The notes beneath the pieces are model-generated. The model saw only the letters and a program-made list of their open reading frames with translations, had not been told where the DNA came from and ran no database searches. The translations under genes were made by a program, and so were the position numbers. A stretch of 64,000 nt of DNA, from assembly GCA_963786625.1 (NCBI GenBank), contig CAWAZS010000014.1, positions 682,001 through 746,000 of the forward strand, written 5' to 3'. The stretch comes from CAIWHR01 sp963786625 (GTDB lineage: Bacteria; Pseudomonadota; Gammaproteobacteria; Burkholderiales; Casimicrobiaceae). Positions 20,913 through 30,670 of this stretch are shown piece by piece (position 1 is the stretch's first letter; each line of letters starts with the position of its first letter).

Positions 20913-22229
20913 TTACCCGGCGGATGATGCCTGCCCATCCGCGCTTTGTAAAGGCGCGCCCGGGGCACCCCCGACGGGCGCCAGCAGGCGGACGACCTTG
21001 ACCCCCCGGTCCTGAGTCTGGAGGATTTCGAGCGCCTGCCCCGCCACGGTGACCTGAGTGCCGGCGTCCGGGATCTCGCCGAGATGGGCCACAATCAGGC
21101 CATTCAGCGTTTTCGGCCCATCCACGGGGAAATGGGTGCCCAGCCGGCGGTTGAGCGTGCGCAGCGGCGCCAGCCCGTCGACGACGACCGAGCCGTCCGG
21201 CCCGCGCCGGTAGCTGTCCGCGCCGTCGGGTGCCTGGGTCGTGAAGTCGCCGATGATCTCCTCGATGATGTCCTCGATCGTGACCAGGCCCACGAGCTCG
21301 CCGTACTCGTCGACGACGAGGCCGAGCCGCTCGCGGTCGTTCTGGAACTGCTGCAGCTGGACGAGCAGCGGCGTCCCGGCCGGCACGAAATAGGCGGGGC
21401 GCAGGATCGCGCGCAGCTCGTCGGGGCTGATGCTGCCGCTGCGCTGCAGGTGCACGACCTGCTTCAGATGGACGACCCCGACGATGTTGTCGAGCTCGTC
21501 CTCGTAGGCGGGAAGGCGGGTGTGGTAGGACGTCGCGAGCTGCTGCGCGACCAGCGACGGCTTGGCCGAGAGGTCGAGCGCATGAATCTGGTTGCGCGGG
21601 GTCATCACGTCGTCGACGCTCACCGACTCGAGGTCGAGCAGGTTCGCGAGCATCGCGCGGTGCTTGCCCCGGAAGTACTGGCCCTCCAGCACGAGCGAGC
21701 GCAGCTCCTCCTGGGTCAGCGTCGAGCCGGCTTCGCTTGCCTGCCTGATGCGCATCAGCCGGAGCACCCCCTGGACGAACAGGTTGACGAACCACACGAT
21801 GGGCGTCGCGGCCTTGAGCATGGGCGCGAGCGCGTAGCTGACGACCGGCGCGATGCGGTCGGCGTGCGCCGCGCCGACGACCTTGGGCGTGATCTCCGAG
21901 AACACGAGGATCGCGAACGTGATCGCGACCGTCCCCACGGCGAGCGCGAGCTCGCCCTCGCCGAAGAGCCGGACGGTGATGACCGTGGTGAGCGTCGCGG
22001 CGGCCGCGTTGAGGAGGTTGTTGCCCAACAGGATCACGCCGAGCAGCGTGTCGGTCTTGTCGAGCAGCTGCAGGGTGAGCCTCGCACCGTGCTCGCCCTT
22101 GCGCGCGCGATGCTTCAACCGGTAGCGGTTGACCGCCATCATGGCGGTTTCGGCGATCGAGAAGAACCCGGAAGTCGCAAGGAGCACCGCGAGGGTGAGC
22201 CCCAGCGTGCTCAGCGGAATGTCGTCCAT
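20913..22229 (-). CDS. HlyC/CorC (CNNM-type) transporter-associated protein
   Basis: A 438-aa inner-membrane protein with a DUF21/CNNM membrane domain (about 1-190), a CBS pair (about 200-330, with MTPRNQI and VDEYGELVGLVTIEDIIEEIIGD) and a C-terminal CorC_HlyC domain. Members affect Mg2+/Co2+ efflux or are called hemolysin-like; the exact substrate cannot be given. Its ATG at 22229 overlaps the stop of the CcsA-like gene (TGATG). 123 bases without a recognised feature separate it from pilB. Confidence 0.88.
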   Translation of the reverse strand: MDDIPLSTLGLTLAVLLATSGFFSIAETAMMAVNRYRLKHRARKGEHGARLTLQLLDKTDTLLGVILLGNNLLNAAAATLTTVITVRLFGEGELALAVGTVAITFAILVFSEITPKVVGAAHADRIAPVVSYALAPMLKAATPIVWFVNLFVQGVLRLMRIRQASEAGSTLTQEELRSLVLEGQYFRGKHRAMLANLLDLESVSVDDVMTPRNQIHALDLSAKPSLVAQQLATSYHTRLPAYEDELDNIVGVVHLKQVVHLQRSGSISPDELRAILRPAYFVPAGTPLLVQLQQFQNDRERLGLVVDEYGELVGLVTIEDIIEEIIGDFTTQAPDGADSYRRGPDGSVVVDGLAPLRTLNRRLGTHFPVDGPKTLNGLIVAHLGEIPDAGTQVTVAGQALEILQTQDRGVKVVRLLAPVGGAPGAPLQSADGQASSAG

Positions 22230-23074
22230 CAGCGGCCGAGAAGGACCTCGAGAACGAATTTGCTGCCGAGGTAGGCGAGGAAGACGAAGACGGTGCCGGC
22301 GATGATCCAGCGCAGCGCGACGCGCCCGCGCCAGCCGTAGCGCCAACGGCCCCACAGCAGCGCGCCGAAGGTCAGCCAGCCGAGGACCGAGAACACCGGC
22401 TTGTGGCTGAACGTCACCGGCTTGCCGAAGATCTGCTCGGAGAAGAGCATGCCGCTCGCGAGCGTGAGCGTCAGCAGCACGAATCCGGCCGTGACCAGCC
22501 GGAACAGGAAGCGCTCGAGGGTGAGCAGCGGCGGCAGACCCGCGGCCCCGGGATCCGGCAGCCGGCGGTGCAGGCGCTTCTCGAGCCCCATCAGCACCAG
22601 CGCCTGCAGCGCGGCGACAAGGAACAGCGCGTAGGACACGAGCGCGACCGCGACATGCGCCGCCGCGACCGATTCGCCCGCGTAGGCGAACCGGTGCGGG
22701 GCCGCGAAGATCGTGGGCACCAGCACCGGCAGGATCGCCGGCAGCAGCGCGGCGACCCCGGCCACGGGCAGCACGACGGTGCCGATGGCCGGCAGCGCGC
22801 GGAGCAGGCCGGACGCCCAGGCCACGGCCGCGGTGAGGCAGCCGACGACCGAGATCGCGTTGAGGAGCGACAGGTCGAGACCGTCGGCCTGCGCGACGTC
22901 CTGCAAGGCGATCCAGGCGTGCAGCAGGATCGCCGCCGGCAGGAGCCACGCCGTCCATGCGGCCGGGGGACGCCCGGCCGCGCCGCCAGGGGTGGCGCCC
23001 GTGGCGGGAACCGGCCAGAGCGCCCAGGCGGTGACTGCGTACAGAGCCGCGACCGCGACGTGGAGTAAAATCAT
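22229..23074 (-). CDS. CcsA/YpjD-type inner-membrane protein
   Basis: A 281-aa protein with about eight membrane helices and the cytochrome c assembly (CcsA/HemX) family pattern, including HVAVALVSYALFLVAALQAL. It lies upstream of the CorC-like gene and divergent from ffh, as YpjD does in many proteobacteria. The tryptophan-rich WWD motif of true haem exporters is not evident, so a role in haem delivery is uncertain. Confidence 0.8.
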   Translation of the reverse strand: MILLHVAVAALYAVTAWALWPVPATGATPGGAAGRPPAAWTAWLLPAAILLHAWIALQDVAQADGLDLSLLNAISVVGCLTAAVAWASGLLRALPAIGTVVLPVAGVAALLPAILPVLVPTIFAAPHRFAYAGESVAAAHVAVALVSYALFLVAALQALVLMGLEKRLHRRLPDPGAAGLPPLLTLERFLFRLVTAGFVLLTLTLASGMLFSEQIFGKPVTFSHKPVFSVLGWLTFGALLWGRWRYGWRGRVALRWIIAGTVFVFLAYLGSKFVLEVLLGR

Positions 23075-23208
23075 CCGCTTTGGACTGTGGCCCGCGCCAA
23101 GTTCCGACGCCTGCAGTTTACCCCAGGAGCCACTCGGTCCCGGCGACAGCAGAGCCGGCCGGGACCGGAGGGCGGCGCGGCGGCCCTCGCACCCACCCCG
23201 GACTCGCG

Positions 23209-24555
23209 ATGTTCGACAACCTCTCGCAGCGCCTCTCCCGCGTCGTCAAGCAGCTGCGCGGCGAGGCGCGGCTCACCGACGCCAACATTCAGGACGCGCT
23301 GCGCGAGGTGCGGCTCGCGTTGCTCGAGGCCGATGTCGCCCTGCCGGTGGTCAAGGACTTCATCGCAAAGGTCCGGGACAAGGCGGTCGGCGAGGAGGTG
23401 GTCGGCTCGCTGACGCCGGGTCAGGCGTTCATCGGCGTCGTCCACCGCGAGCTCGCCGGGCTGATGGGCGGGGCGGCGGCCCCGCTCGATTTCGCGGTGC
23501 AGCCGCCGGCGGTCATTCTGCTGGCGGGACTGCAGGGCGCCGGCAAGACGACGACGGCCGCGAAGCTCGCGCACCTGCTGCGCGGCCAGAAGAAGAACGT
23601 CCTCCTGGTGTCGACCGACGTCTACCGGCCGGCGGCGATCGAGCAGCTGGCGACGCTGGCGGGGCAGGTCGGCGTCGACGTGTTTCCCTCGATGGTCGGC
23701 CAGCAGCCCGTGGCCATCGCGGAGGCCGCGCTCGACTGGGCGAGGAAGCATTACCACGACGTGCTGATCGTCGATACCGCGGGCCGGCTCGCCATCGACG
23801 AGGCGATGATGCGCGAGATCGCGCAGCTCCACGCCGCCGTGAAGCCCGTCGAAACGCTGTTCATCGTCGATTCGATGCAGGGGCAGGACGCGGTCAACAC
23901 GGCGCGCGCGTTCCGCGAGGCGCTGCCGCTGACGGGCGTGATCCTGACCAAGCTCGACGGCGATGCGCGGGGCGGCGCGGCGCTGTCCGTGCGCCACGTC
24001 ACGGGCGCGCCGATCAAGTTCGCCGGCGTCTCGGAGAAGATCGACGGCCTGGAGGTGTTCCATCCCGAGCGCATGGCGTCGCGTGTCCTCGGGATGGGCG
24101 ACGTGCTGTCCCTCATCGAGGAGGCGCACAAGACCATCGACGCGGACGAGGCGCAGAAGTTCGCGAAGAAGGTCAAGTCCGGAAAGGGCTTCGATCTCGA
24201 CGACTACAAGGCGCAGATCGCGCAGATGCGCAAGATGGGCGGGCTGTCGGCGATGCTGGACAAGCTTCCCGCGGAGCTCGCACGGGCGGCCCAGGGCGCG
24301 ACGATGAACGAGAGGAAGATCGCGCGCATCGAGGGCATCATCAACTCGATGACGCCGGCCGAGCGGGCGAAGCCCGACATCCTCAAGGCCTCGCGCAAGC
24401 GGCGGATCGCCGGCGGCGCCGGCGTGAGCGTGCAGGAAGTGAACCAGCTGCTCAACCAGTTCGAGCAGGCCCAGAAGATGATGAAGATGGTCGCCAAGGG
24501 CGGCATGCAGAAAATGATGCGCGGGATGAAGGGGCTCCTCCCGGGCATGCGCTGA
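23209..24555 (+). CDS. ffh: Signal recognition particle protein Ffh
   Basis: SRP GTPase that binds signal sequences and 4.5S RNA. The 448-aa protein has an N domain (MFDNLSQRLSRVVKQL), G1 GLQGAGKTTTAAKLA, DTAGRL, TKLDGDARGGAALS, and a methionine-rich M domain ending KMMRGMKGLLPGMR. ATG at 23209 matches the family start; the frame is open farther upstream without homology. Confidence 0.98.
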   Translation: MFDNLSQRLSRVVKQLRGEARLTDANIQDALREVRLALLEADVALPVVKDFIAKVRDKAVGEEVVGSLTPGQAFIGVVHRELAGLMGGAAAPLDFAVQPPAVILLAGLQGAGKTTTAAKLAHLLRGQKKNVLLVSTDVYRPAAIEQLATLAGQVGVDVFPSMVGQQPVAIAEAALDWARKHYHDVLIVDTAGRLAIDEAMMREIAQLHAAVKPVETLFIVDSMQGQDAVNTARAFREALPLTGVILTKLDGDARGGAALSVRHVTGAPIKFAGVSEKIDGLEVFHPERMASRVLGMGDVLSLIEEAHKTIDADEAQKFAKKVKSGKGFDLDDYKAQIAQMRKMGGLSAMLDKLPAELARAAQGATMNERKIARIEGIINSMTPAERAKPDILKASRKRRIAGGAGVSVQEVNQLLNQFEQAQKMMKMVAKGGMQKMMRGMKGLLPGMR

Positions 24556-24588
24556 TCCGCCCGAGGGGACCGCGCCGCCCGCTTCGGC

Positions 24589-24618
24589 TTGCCCAACGGG
24601 CCGATTTCGTCGTAAAAT
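24589..24618 (+). promoter_or_regulatory. Probable sigma-70 promoter of the rpsP operon
   Basis: TTGCCC (24589-24594), an 18-base spacer and TAAAAT (24613-24618) lie 40 bases before the rpsP start in the ffh-rpsP gap. Spacing and both hexamers are close to consensus, and the ribosomal operon is expected to have its own promoter. Confidence 0.55.
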
Positions 24619-24658
24619 CCGAGACTTTCCTTCGCCAACCAGAATCCGAGTACACACC

Positions 24659-24940
24659 ATGGTGGTCATCAGACTAGCCCGCGGCGGCGCCAAGAAGCGT
24701 CCGTTCTTCAACATCGTCGTCGCCGATTCGCGCAATCGCCGCGACGGCCGGTTCATCGAGCGCGTCGGGTTCTACAACCCCATCGCCGCAAAAGGCGAGG
24801 AGAGCCTGCGCCTGGCCGCGGACCGCATCGCGTTCTGGCAGGAGCGTGGCGCGAAGCTGTCCGACACGGTCGCCGGCCTCGTCAGGCGATCCGCGGCCCC
24901 CGCGGCGCCGGTCGCCTCAGCGCCGGTCGCCGCAGCCTGA
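24659..24940 (+). CDS. rpsP: 30S ribosomal protein bS16
   Basis: Ribosomal protein of the small subunit body. The 93-aa protein begins MVVIRLARGGAKKRPFFNIV and carries VGFYNP, both diagnostic of bS16. It ends in an Ala/Pro/Val-rich tail. First gene of the conserved rpsP-rimM-trmD-rplS operon. Confidence 0.97.
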   Translation: MVVIRLARGGAKKRPFFNIVVADSRNRRDGRFIERVGFYNPIAAKGEESLRLAADRIAFWQERGAKLSDTVAGLVRRSAAPAAPVASAPVAAA

Positions 24941-24984
24941 TTCCGGAAACGGCGGCGTCGCGCCGCCCGGGGCGTCCCGCGCCG

Positions 24985-25515
24985 ATGGCTCGCGGTGGCG
25001 ATGCGGTCGTCGTGCTGGGCGAGGTGATCGGGCCCTATGGCGTGCGCGGCTGGTTGAAGGTTCGGACGTATACCGAGGCACCGGACGCCCTCCTCGGACA
25101 CGCGACGTGGTGGCTGAAGCCCGCGCGCGGCTCGGAGTGGCGCAAGTGCGAGCGGGTTGCCGGGAGGCTGCATTCGGGGACGCTCCTCGCCGAACTCGCG
25201 GGCGTCGACACGCGCGAGGCGGCGCTGGCGCTGAAGGGCTTCGAGATCGGGGTGCCAAGGGCAGCGCTGCCCGCAGCACCGGAGAACGAGATCTACTGGG
25301 AGGACTTGATCGGACTGGCCGTCGTGAACCGAGCGGGGGTCCTGCTGGGCGAGGTCTGCGGGATGACCGAGCATGGCGCGCATCCGCTGTTGCGGGTGAC
25401 GCGGGCGCCGGGATCGACCGGCCCCGAGCGGCTGATTCCCTTCGTCCCGGCAATCGTCGACCGGGTCGACCGGAACGCGGGCAGGATCGACGTCGACTGG
25501 GGCGAGGATTATTAG
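24985..25515 (+). CDS. rimM: Ribosome maturation factor RimM
   Basis: Assembly factor for the 30S head that binds uS19. The 176-aa protein has the N-terminal barrel (LGEVIGPYGVRGWLKVRTYTE) and a C-terminal PRC-barrel (IYWEDLIGLAVVN to IPFVPAIVDRVD). The ATG at 24985 gives a normal-length protein. Second gene of the rpsP operon. Confidence 0.96.
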   Translation: MARGGDAVVVLGEVIGPYGVRGWLKVRTYTEAPDALLGHATWWLKPARGSEWRKCERVAGRLHSGTLLAELAGVDTREAALALKGFEIGVPRAALPAAPENEIYWEDLIGLAVVNRAGVLLGEVCGMTEHGAHPLLRVTRAPGSTGPERLIPFVPAIVDRVDRNAGRIDVDWGEDY

Positions 25516-25541
25516 CGCGAGTGGCGTTCCGGGAGAGCACG

Positions 25542-26318
25542 ATGCGCATTGACGTCGTCACGCTGTTCCCGGAGATGGTCACTCACGCGGCGCGGGTCGG
25601 CGTGACCGGGCGTGCGCTGGAGCGCGGGCTCTGGCGCCTCGGCGTATGGAATCCGCGCGATTTTGCGACGGACAGGCACCGGACGGTGGACGACCGCCCG
25701 TACGGCGGAGGGCCGGGAATGGTGATGCTGGCGGAACCGCTGGCGAAGGCGCTCGCCGCGGCGCGGTCGGCGCAAGCGGCGGACGGTTGCCGGGCGACGC
25801 GCACGCTGCACCTGTCGCCGGCCGGCAAGCCGCTCGTGCACAGGCACGTCGCCGAGCTGGCGGCGGCCGGCGACGACACGGCGCTCGTCCTCCTGGCGGG
25901 GCGGTACGAAGGGATCGACGAGCGGTTGCTCGAGCGTGAAGTGGACGACGAGATCGCCGTCGGCGACTTCGTGGTTTCCGGCGGCGAGTTGCCGTCGCTG
26001 ATGCTGATCGATGCGATCGTGCGGCAGCGACCCGGCGTTCTGAACGATGCGGAATCGGCCGTGCAGGATTCGTTCGTTGCCGGACTGCTGGACTGCCCGC
26101 ACTACACGCGGCCGGAAGAGTACGACGGCGACCGCGTGCCCGACGTGCTGCTGTCGGGCAACCACGCGGCGATCCGCGCGTGGCGCCTCAGGCAGGCGCT
26201 GGGGCGCACCTGGGAGCGGCGGCCGGACCTGCTGCGGGAGCGGGTGCTGTCGAAGGAAGAGCAGGAACTGCTGGCGGCGTACCGCAGCGAGCGGGAGTCG
26301 GAAGCCGGCAGGCAGTGA
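25542..26318 (+). CDS. trmD: tRNA (guanine-N1)-methyltransferase TrmD
   Basis: SPOUT-class enzyme that methylates G37 of tRNAs, preventing frameshifting. The 258-aa protein starts MRIDVVTLFPEM and contains DDRPYGGGPGMVM, RYEGIDERLLE, and SGGELPSLMLIDAIVR of the knotted SAM site. ATG at 25542, 26 bases after rimM, is supported by this N terminus. Confidence 0.97.
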   Translation: MRIDVVTLFPEMVTHAARVGVTGRALERGLWRLGVWNPRDFATDRHRTVDDRPYGGGPGMVMLAEPLAKALAAARSAQAADGCRATRTLHLSPAGKPLVHRHVAELAAAGDDTALVLLAGRYEGIDERLLEREVDDEIAVGDFVVSGGELPSLMLIDAIVRQRPGVLNDAESAVQDSFVAGLLDCPHYTRPEEYDGDRVPDVLLSGNHAAIRAWRLRQALGRTWERRPDLLRERVLSKEEQELLAAYRSERESEAGRQ

Positions 26319-26399
26319 CAACAAGCCGCGTGCATCAGGGGGCGCCCTGCGCTGCACGCAAGGTCAACGACCACGAGCATCAACAACGGAGAACGCAGC

Positions 26400-26780
26400 A
26401 TGGATACCATCGCAATCCTGGAGAAGGAAGAAATCGCGCGGCTCGGCAAGACGATCCCCGCATTCGCGCCCGGCGACACCGTCATCGTCAACGTCAGCGT
26501 CGTCGAGGGCGAGCGCAAGCGGGTGCAGGCCTACGAGGGCGTCGTGATCGCCAAGCGCAATCGCGGTCTCAACTCGTCGTTCGTCGTGCGCAAGATCTCG
26601 AGCGGCGAAGGCGTCGAGCGGACGTTCCAGACGTACTCTCCGCTCATCGCGAGCATCGAGGTCAAGCGCAGGGGCGACGTGCGCCGCGCCAAGCTCTATT
26701 ACCTGCGCGACCGGTCGGGCAAGTCGGCGCGCATTCGCGAGAAGCTCGCGCACGTCCACCGGGAAACGAAGAGCGAGTGA
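26400..26780 (+). CDS. rplS: 50S ribosomal protein bL19
   Basis: Large-subunit protein at the subunit interface. The 126-aa protein shows PAFAPGDTVIVNVSVVEGERKR and the conserved FQTYSPLI and RAKLYYLRDRSGKSARI segments. It closes the rpsP operon and is followed by a strong terminator. Confidence 0.98.
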   Translation: MDTIAILEKEEIARLGKTIPAFAPGDTVIVNVSVVEGERKRVQAYEGVVIAKRNRGLNSSFVVRKISSGEGVERTFQTYSPLIASIEVKRRGDVRRAKLYYLRDRSGKSARIREKLAHVHRETKSE

Positions 26781-26801
26781 CCGTCTTCGCTGCGCGGATC
26801 G

Positions 26802-26828
26802 AGGGCAGCCGCCTGGCTGCCCTTTTTT
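26802..26828 (+). terminator. Rho-independent terminator after rplS
   Basis: A 9-bp stem beginning AGGGCAGCC around a GCCT loop, followed by six T, starts 22 bases after the rplS stop. It ends the ribosomal operon. Confidence 0.92.
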
Positions 26829-26995
26829 CCGGCCGCGCCGAGGCACGCCGGAAACGCGCGCACCGCGCCGCGCGCCGGTTGTGCGGCAGCCGGGGTCGCA
26901 TGGCCCGCATCTTGCTCTTTGGCGACTTGCCTCGGGACCGGATTTCCACCAAGATTCCCGGATAGAAGGCGGAAATCCCCCGCCAACCGGATTCG

Positions 26996-28820
26996 ATGAG
27001 AGCCTCGCTTTACGAAGCGCTTGGAATCGCGCCGACCGCCTCGGACGAGGAGGTTCGAGCGGCGCTTCGGCGACTCATCCGGAAATATTACGCGAAGACG
27101 CGTGACGGCCAGGGAAATGTCGAAGAGGCTCTGCGGTTCATCAATCATGCCAGCCGCATATTGAGCGATCCCGAGCGGCGCGCGCGTTACGACAACGATC
27201 TCGCGCTGGCGGCCGGAACGGCGGAGCACCCGGTCGCGCACGTCGCGACCAACGCGGTGGCCGAAGCCGGCGAGCAGACCGATGTCGGGCTCCCCGCCGG
27301 AGACACTGCCGCCGCGCGCATCGCGCGGGAAGCCGAGGCCGAGGACGCCCGCCACGCGCGGAGCGTCCACCACCCGGGACTGACCGAGGCGGTCGCGTCG
27401 TTCGGCCGCCCGACGATCGTCACCATCGCGCTTTGCGTGCTGTTCGGCGGGTTCATCGCCGCCGCGACCGTGCTCGTGATGCCGGTCGACACCGTGGAGG
27501 TCGCGAAGCAGGTCCTGGTCTGGCTCACGCTGACGCTGCTCTCGCTGACCGCGATCTACGGGGTCGTTCACGGAATTGCGTGGGCCCGGCGCCGGGGCGC
27601 GGTACCCACGCCGATCCTTCTGCCGCAGACCGACCTCGCGATCCTCAACTGGCGCCGCGAGAAGAGCGTGTTTCTCGGCACCAATCAGCCGCAGGAGGAT
27701 GCGAGCTGGATATTCCAGCTGCGGATGGCGGAGCTCGAGCGCGCCAAGACCGGGCGCACGAGCGAGCCGCGGCCGTGGAACCGTCTCGCGGCGCGCCTGT
27801 TCGACTACGCGATCTGGGGAATCGTGCTGGCGCTGCTGCTCTCCGAGCTGCGGGGCGCCGGCGTCATCGCCGATCAGGCCGCCTTCTGGCTGGGTCATCC
27901 GCTGGTGGCCCCGATGCTGATCACGGGCACGTGGGTCGCGGTCGAAACGCTGCTGATGGCATCGATCGGGACGACGCCGGGCAAGTGGCTCTTCGGCTGC
28001 TATCTGCAGTTCTCGATCTCCGACGCCTACGCGCGGCGCGAGGTGCGGGCGCAGCTCGCGCGCGGGTTCAAGCGCGCCTTCCGCGTCTGGTGGGAAGGCG
28101 TCGGCTGCGGCTTTCCGCTGCTTTCACCGGTCCTGATCGCGGTCGCCTACGAGCGGCTGATGCAGAACCAGGAGACCGACTGGGATTTCGCGCAGGACTG
28201 CCTCGTCACCTACGCCCCGCCCGGCATGCTGAACGCGGTGACCGGCATCGCCGGATTGGCGGCGATGCTCTGGCTCTACGGCGTCGCGTGGCACCGCCCG
28301 CTGGCCGATACCGTCACGACGGCAAGCACGGCGATCGTTCAGTCGATTCCCTCGCCGCGTTCCCTGCTGCCGCAGGGCATCGACGGCAATGCGGTCACCG
28401 GCATCGTGGGCGGAATCACGCGGCCTTCGAGTTCGTCCGGCGCATCGTCGCGAACGGCGCCGACGGCGCGTCCGGGCGGTGCGGCGGACGCTCCTGTCGA
28501 TGCCGAGGTGGCGACGCTGTTCGCCGAGCGCAAGGCGCGGATCGCCGCGCTGAAGGCCGAGGGGCCGCGGGCGCTGCGCGCCGGGAACTTTCGGCGGGCG
28601 GCCGAGCTGTGCCGGGCCTGGGCCGATCTGGAGCTCGCGAATGCCGACGCGTGGCGCTGTCTCGGCGACGCCGAGCAGGCGCAGGGCAACCACCAGGACG
28701 CGGTCAACGCGTATCGCAAGGCGAAGCAGTTCGATGCGAGCGATCCGCACGCTCGATGCCGCCATCGAGCGCAGCCAGAAGGGCATCGTCGCCGATTTCC
28801 TCAACCGCTACCGCAAGTAG
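26996..28820 (+). CDS. Membrane protein with J-like, RDD and TPR segments (one +1 frameshift near the end)
   Basis: Corrected length about 607 aa. Residues 1-66 follow the J-domain pattern (SLYEALGIAPTASDEEVRAAL ... RILSDPERRARYDND), but the HPD tripeptide is replaced by residues of KYYAKTRDG. Two or more membrane helices follow (about 140-190), then an RDD-type domain (about 260-400, NRLAARLFDYAIWGI and IGTTPGKWLFG) and a C-terminal TPR-like segment (RALRAGNFRRAAELCRAWADLELANADAWRCLGDAEQAQGNHQDA). At about 28748 an extra C shifts the frame; removing it gives ERSQKGIVADFLNRYRK and a TAG at 28818-28820. Function is unknown; lacking HPD it is unlikely to stimulate an Hsp70. Confidence 0.72.
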
Positions 28821-28839
28821 CGCCGTCGGCGCGGGGCGG

Positions 28840-29733
28840 TCAGGTCACCAGCGCAATCCACAGCGGCAGGGTCAGCGCCGCCAGCAGCGTTCCGCTCGAA
28901 ATCAGCAGCGCCACCGGCGCGCCATGGCCGTTCATCTGCGCGGCGAGGACGTACGCCGACGTGGCGGTGGGAACGGCGGCCATCACGACGGCGATCTGCC
29001 GCTCGACCGGCGAGAGACCGACGAGCGGCGCCAGCGCAAACGCGATGGCCGGCAACGCAACGAGCTTGACGCCGTTCCACCACGCGAGCGCCGGGAGCGG
29101 CAGCGTCGGCCGCGTGAGCGTGAGTCCGGCGCCGACGGCAAGCAAACCCAGCGGGAGCGCGGCGGCGGCGAGCAGCTCGAGGACCCGGCCCGCGAGCGCC
29201 GGCAGCGGCCAGCCGAGGTGCCTCCACGCGATGCCCGCCGCGCAGGCGACGACCAGGGGATTGCGCGCCAGTTCGAGCGCGATGCGGCTCGCGCGTCCCC
29301 GCGCCAGCATTCCCACGGCGGCCAGATTGACGACCGGGACGAGCACCCCGACGAGCAGGCTGATGAGCGCAAGCCCCCGCTCTCCCGCGAGCCGGCTGGC
29401 CACCGCGAGCGCCACGTAGGTGTTGAAGCGGAACGCGCATTGGAAGCAGGCTGCGAACACCGGCTGCGGCAGCCGCAGCAGCGGCCGCGCCAGCAGCGAC
29501 AGCAGCATGCCGGCGATGGTGAACGCGAGCCCGACGGCGATCAGCCGGCCGGCGTCGCCCATGGCCGACGGCGAGGTCGTCAGCGAGCGGAAGAGCAGTG
29601 CCGGAAACAGGATGAAGTAGACGAGTCGCTCGATGCCGGTCCACAACGCGGCGTCGAAGCCGCGGATGCGGCGCAGCAGCGCGCCGCCGGCGATCAGCAG
29701 AAAATCGGGCAACAGGAGCAGCGCAACGCTCAC
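28840..29733 (-). CDS. AEC family transporter
   Basis: A 297-aa protein with about ten membrane helices in two inverted halves, typical of auxin-efflux-carrier-type permeases (malonate, malate or other organic acid export or uptake). No soluble domain. It converges with the J-like gene 19 bases away. Substrate cannot be told. Confidence 0.85.
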   Translation of the reverse strand: MSVALLLLPDFLLIAGGALLRRIRGFDAALWTGIERLVYFILFPALLFRSLTTSPSAMGDAGRLIAVGLAFTIAGMLLSLLARPLLRLPQPVFAACFQCAFRFNTYVALAVASRLAGERGLALISLLVGVLVPVVNLAAVGMLARGRASRIALELARNPLVVACAAGIAWRHLGWPLPALAGRVLELLAAAALPLGLLAVGAGLTLTRPTLPLPALAWWNGVKLVALPAIAFALAPLVGLSPVERQIAVVMAAVPTATSAYVLAAQMNGHGAPVALLISSGTLLAALTLPLWIALVT

Positions 29734-29772
29734 GATCGGCTGCCGCGCCGGCGTTCGCCGGCGTACGACCGG

Positions 29773-30216
29773 CTATGCGCCGGGCGCGGGAGCCGCGGCC
29801 GCGCCGCCGGCGGCCTCGCGCTCGATCTCGCGCCGCACCTCGTCCATGTCGAGCGCGCGTGCCGCGGCCACCACCTGCTCGAGCGCGGAGGCCGGGAGCG
29901 CACCCGCCTGCGCGAACACGATGATGTTCTCGCGAAAGACCATCAGGGTGGGGATGGACCGGATTCCGAAGCTCCCGGCGACCGCGGGCTCGGCCTCGGT
30001 GTCGACCTTTGCGAAAAGGATGTCCGGATGACGCGCGGCGGCGGCCTCGAAGACCGGCGCGAACGAGCGGCACGGTGCGCACCACGGAGCCCAGAAGTCG
30101 ACGATGGCGAACGGGTGGCCCGGAATCGTCGCGCCGAACCGCGCGGCATCGAGAGCGGCGACGGTGCCCGGCGCGGCGGGAGCAAGGGACGAGGCGGGCG
30201 AATCGGCGTCGGTCAT
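29773..30216 (-). CDS. Thioredoxin family protein
   Basis: A 147-aa cytoplasmic thioredoxin fold with the active site FWAPWCAPCRSF and cis-proline in IRSIPTLMVF. An N-terminal stretch of about 25 residues and an Ala/Pro-rich tail after the usual C-terminal helix (MDEVRREIEREA) make it longer than TrxA. The standard Trx dipeptide GP is AP here, so its redox potential may differ. Confidence 0.9.
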   Translation of the reverse strand: MTDADSPASSLAPAAPGTVAALDAARFGATIPGHPFAIVDFWAPWCAPCRSFAPVFEAAAARHPDILFAKVDTEAEPAVAGSFGIRSIPTLMVFRENIIVFAQAGALPASALEQVVAAARALDMDEVRREIEREAAGGAAAAPAPGA

Positions 30217-30271
30217 GACCGAATTGTATCAGCGCGCCTGCGGCCGGAGCCCGGCAACGTGGAAGATCGGC

Positions 30272-30670
30272 TCAACGACGGATCCTGTCGACCAGCGCGG
30301 TCGTCGAATGCGCGGTCGCGAACGGGATCGCCACGAATCTGCCGCCGGCCGCGAGGACTTCCGCCGCGCCTGCGGTGGTCGCCGCCGTGTAGTCGCCGCC
30401 CTTCACCAGCACGTCGGGCAGGCAGGCGACGATCAGCTCGCGCGGCGTGTCCGCGTCGAACGGAACGACGAGGTCGACCGCCGCCAGCGCCGCCAGCACC
30501 GCCATTCGATCCTCGAGCGGATTGAGGGGCCGGTCGCGGCCCTTGCCCAGCCGTCGCACCGATTCGTCGGAATTGACGGCGACGGCGAGCGACGCGCCGA
30601 GCGAGCGCGCCTGATCGAGATAGGTGACGTGCCCGCGGTGCAGCACGTCGAAGACGCCGTTGGTGAACAC
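30272..30670 (-). CDS. rfaE2: D-glycero-beta-D-manno-heptose 1-phosphate adenylyltransferase (RfaE2/HldE C-terminal type)
   Basis: Nucleotidyltransferase that makes ADP-heptose for the LPS core. It has FTNGVFDVLHRGHVTYLDQAR with the HxGH catalytic motif, and VNSDESVRRLGKGRDRPLNP. The first ordinary start is the GTG at 30670, but the family-like sequence continues upstream (ALARIARLPRPLV) and the frame is open back to the stop of the BON gene at 30797. No ATG, GTG or TTG occurs there, so the true start may be a rare codon such as ATT or ATC, or a base is wrong. The true protein is probably 20-35 residues longer. Confidence 0.85.
   Translation of the reverse strand: MFTNGVFDVLHRGHVTYLDQARSLGASLAVAVNSDESVRRLGKGRDRPLNPLEDRMAVLAALAAVDLVVPFDADTPRELIVACLPDVLVKGGDYTAATTAGAAEVLAAGGRFVAIPFATAHSTTALVDRIRR

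Noticed and set aside
27433..30525. A 1030-codon plus-strand frame running over the J-like gene, the AEC gene and thioredoxin
   Set aside because: It crosses genes on both strands, has Arg/Gly-rich composition and no recognisable domain.
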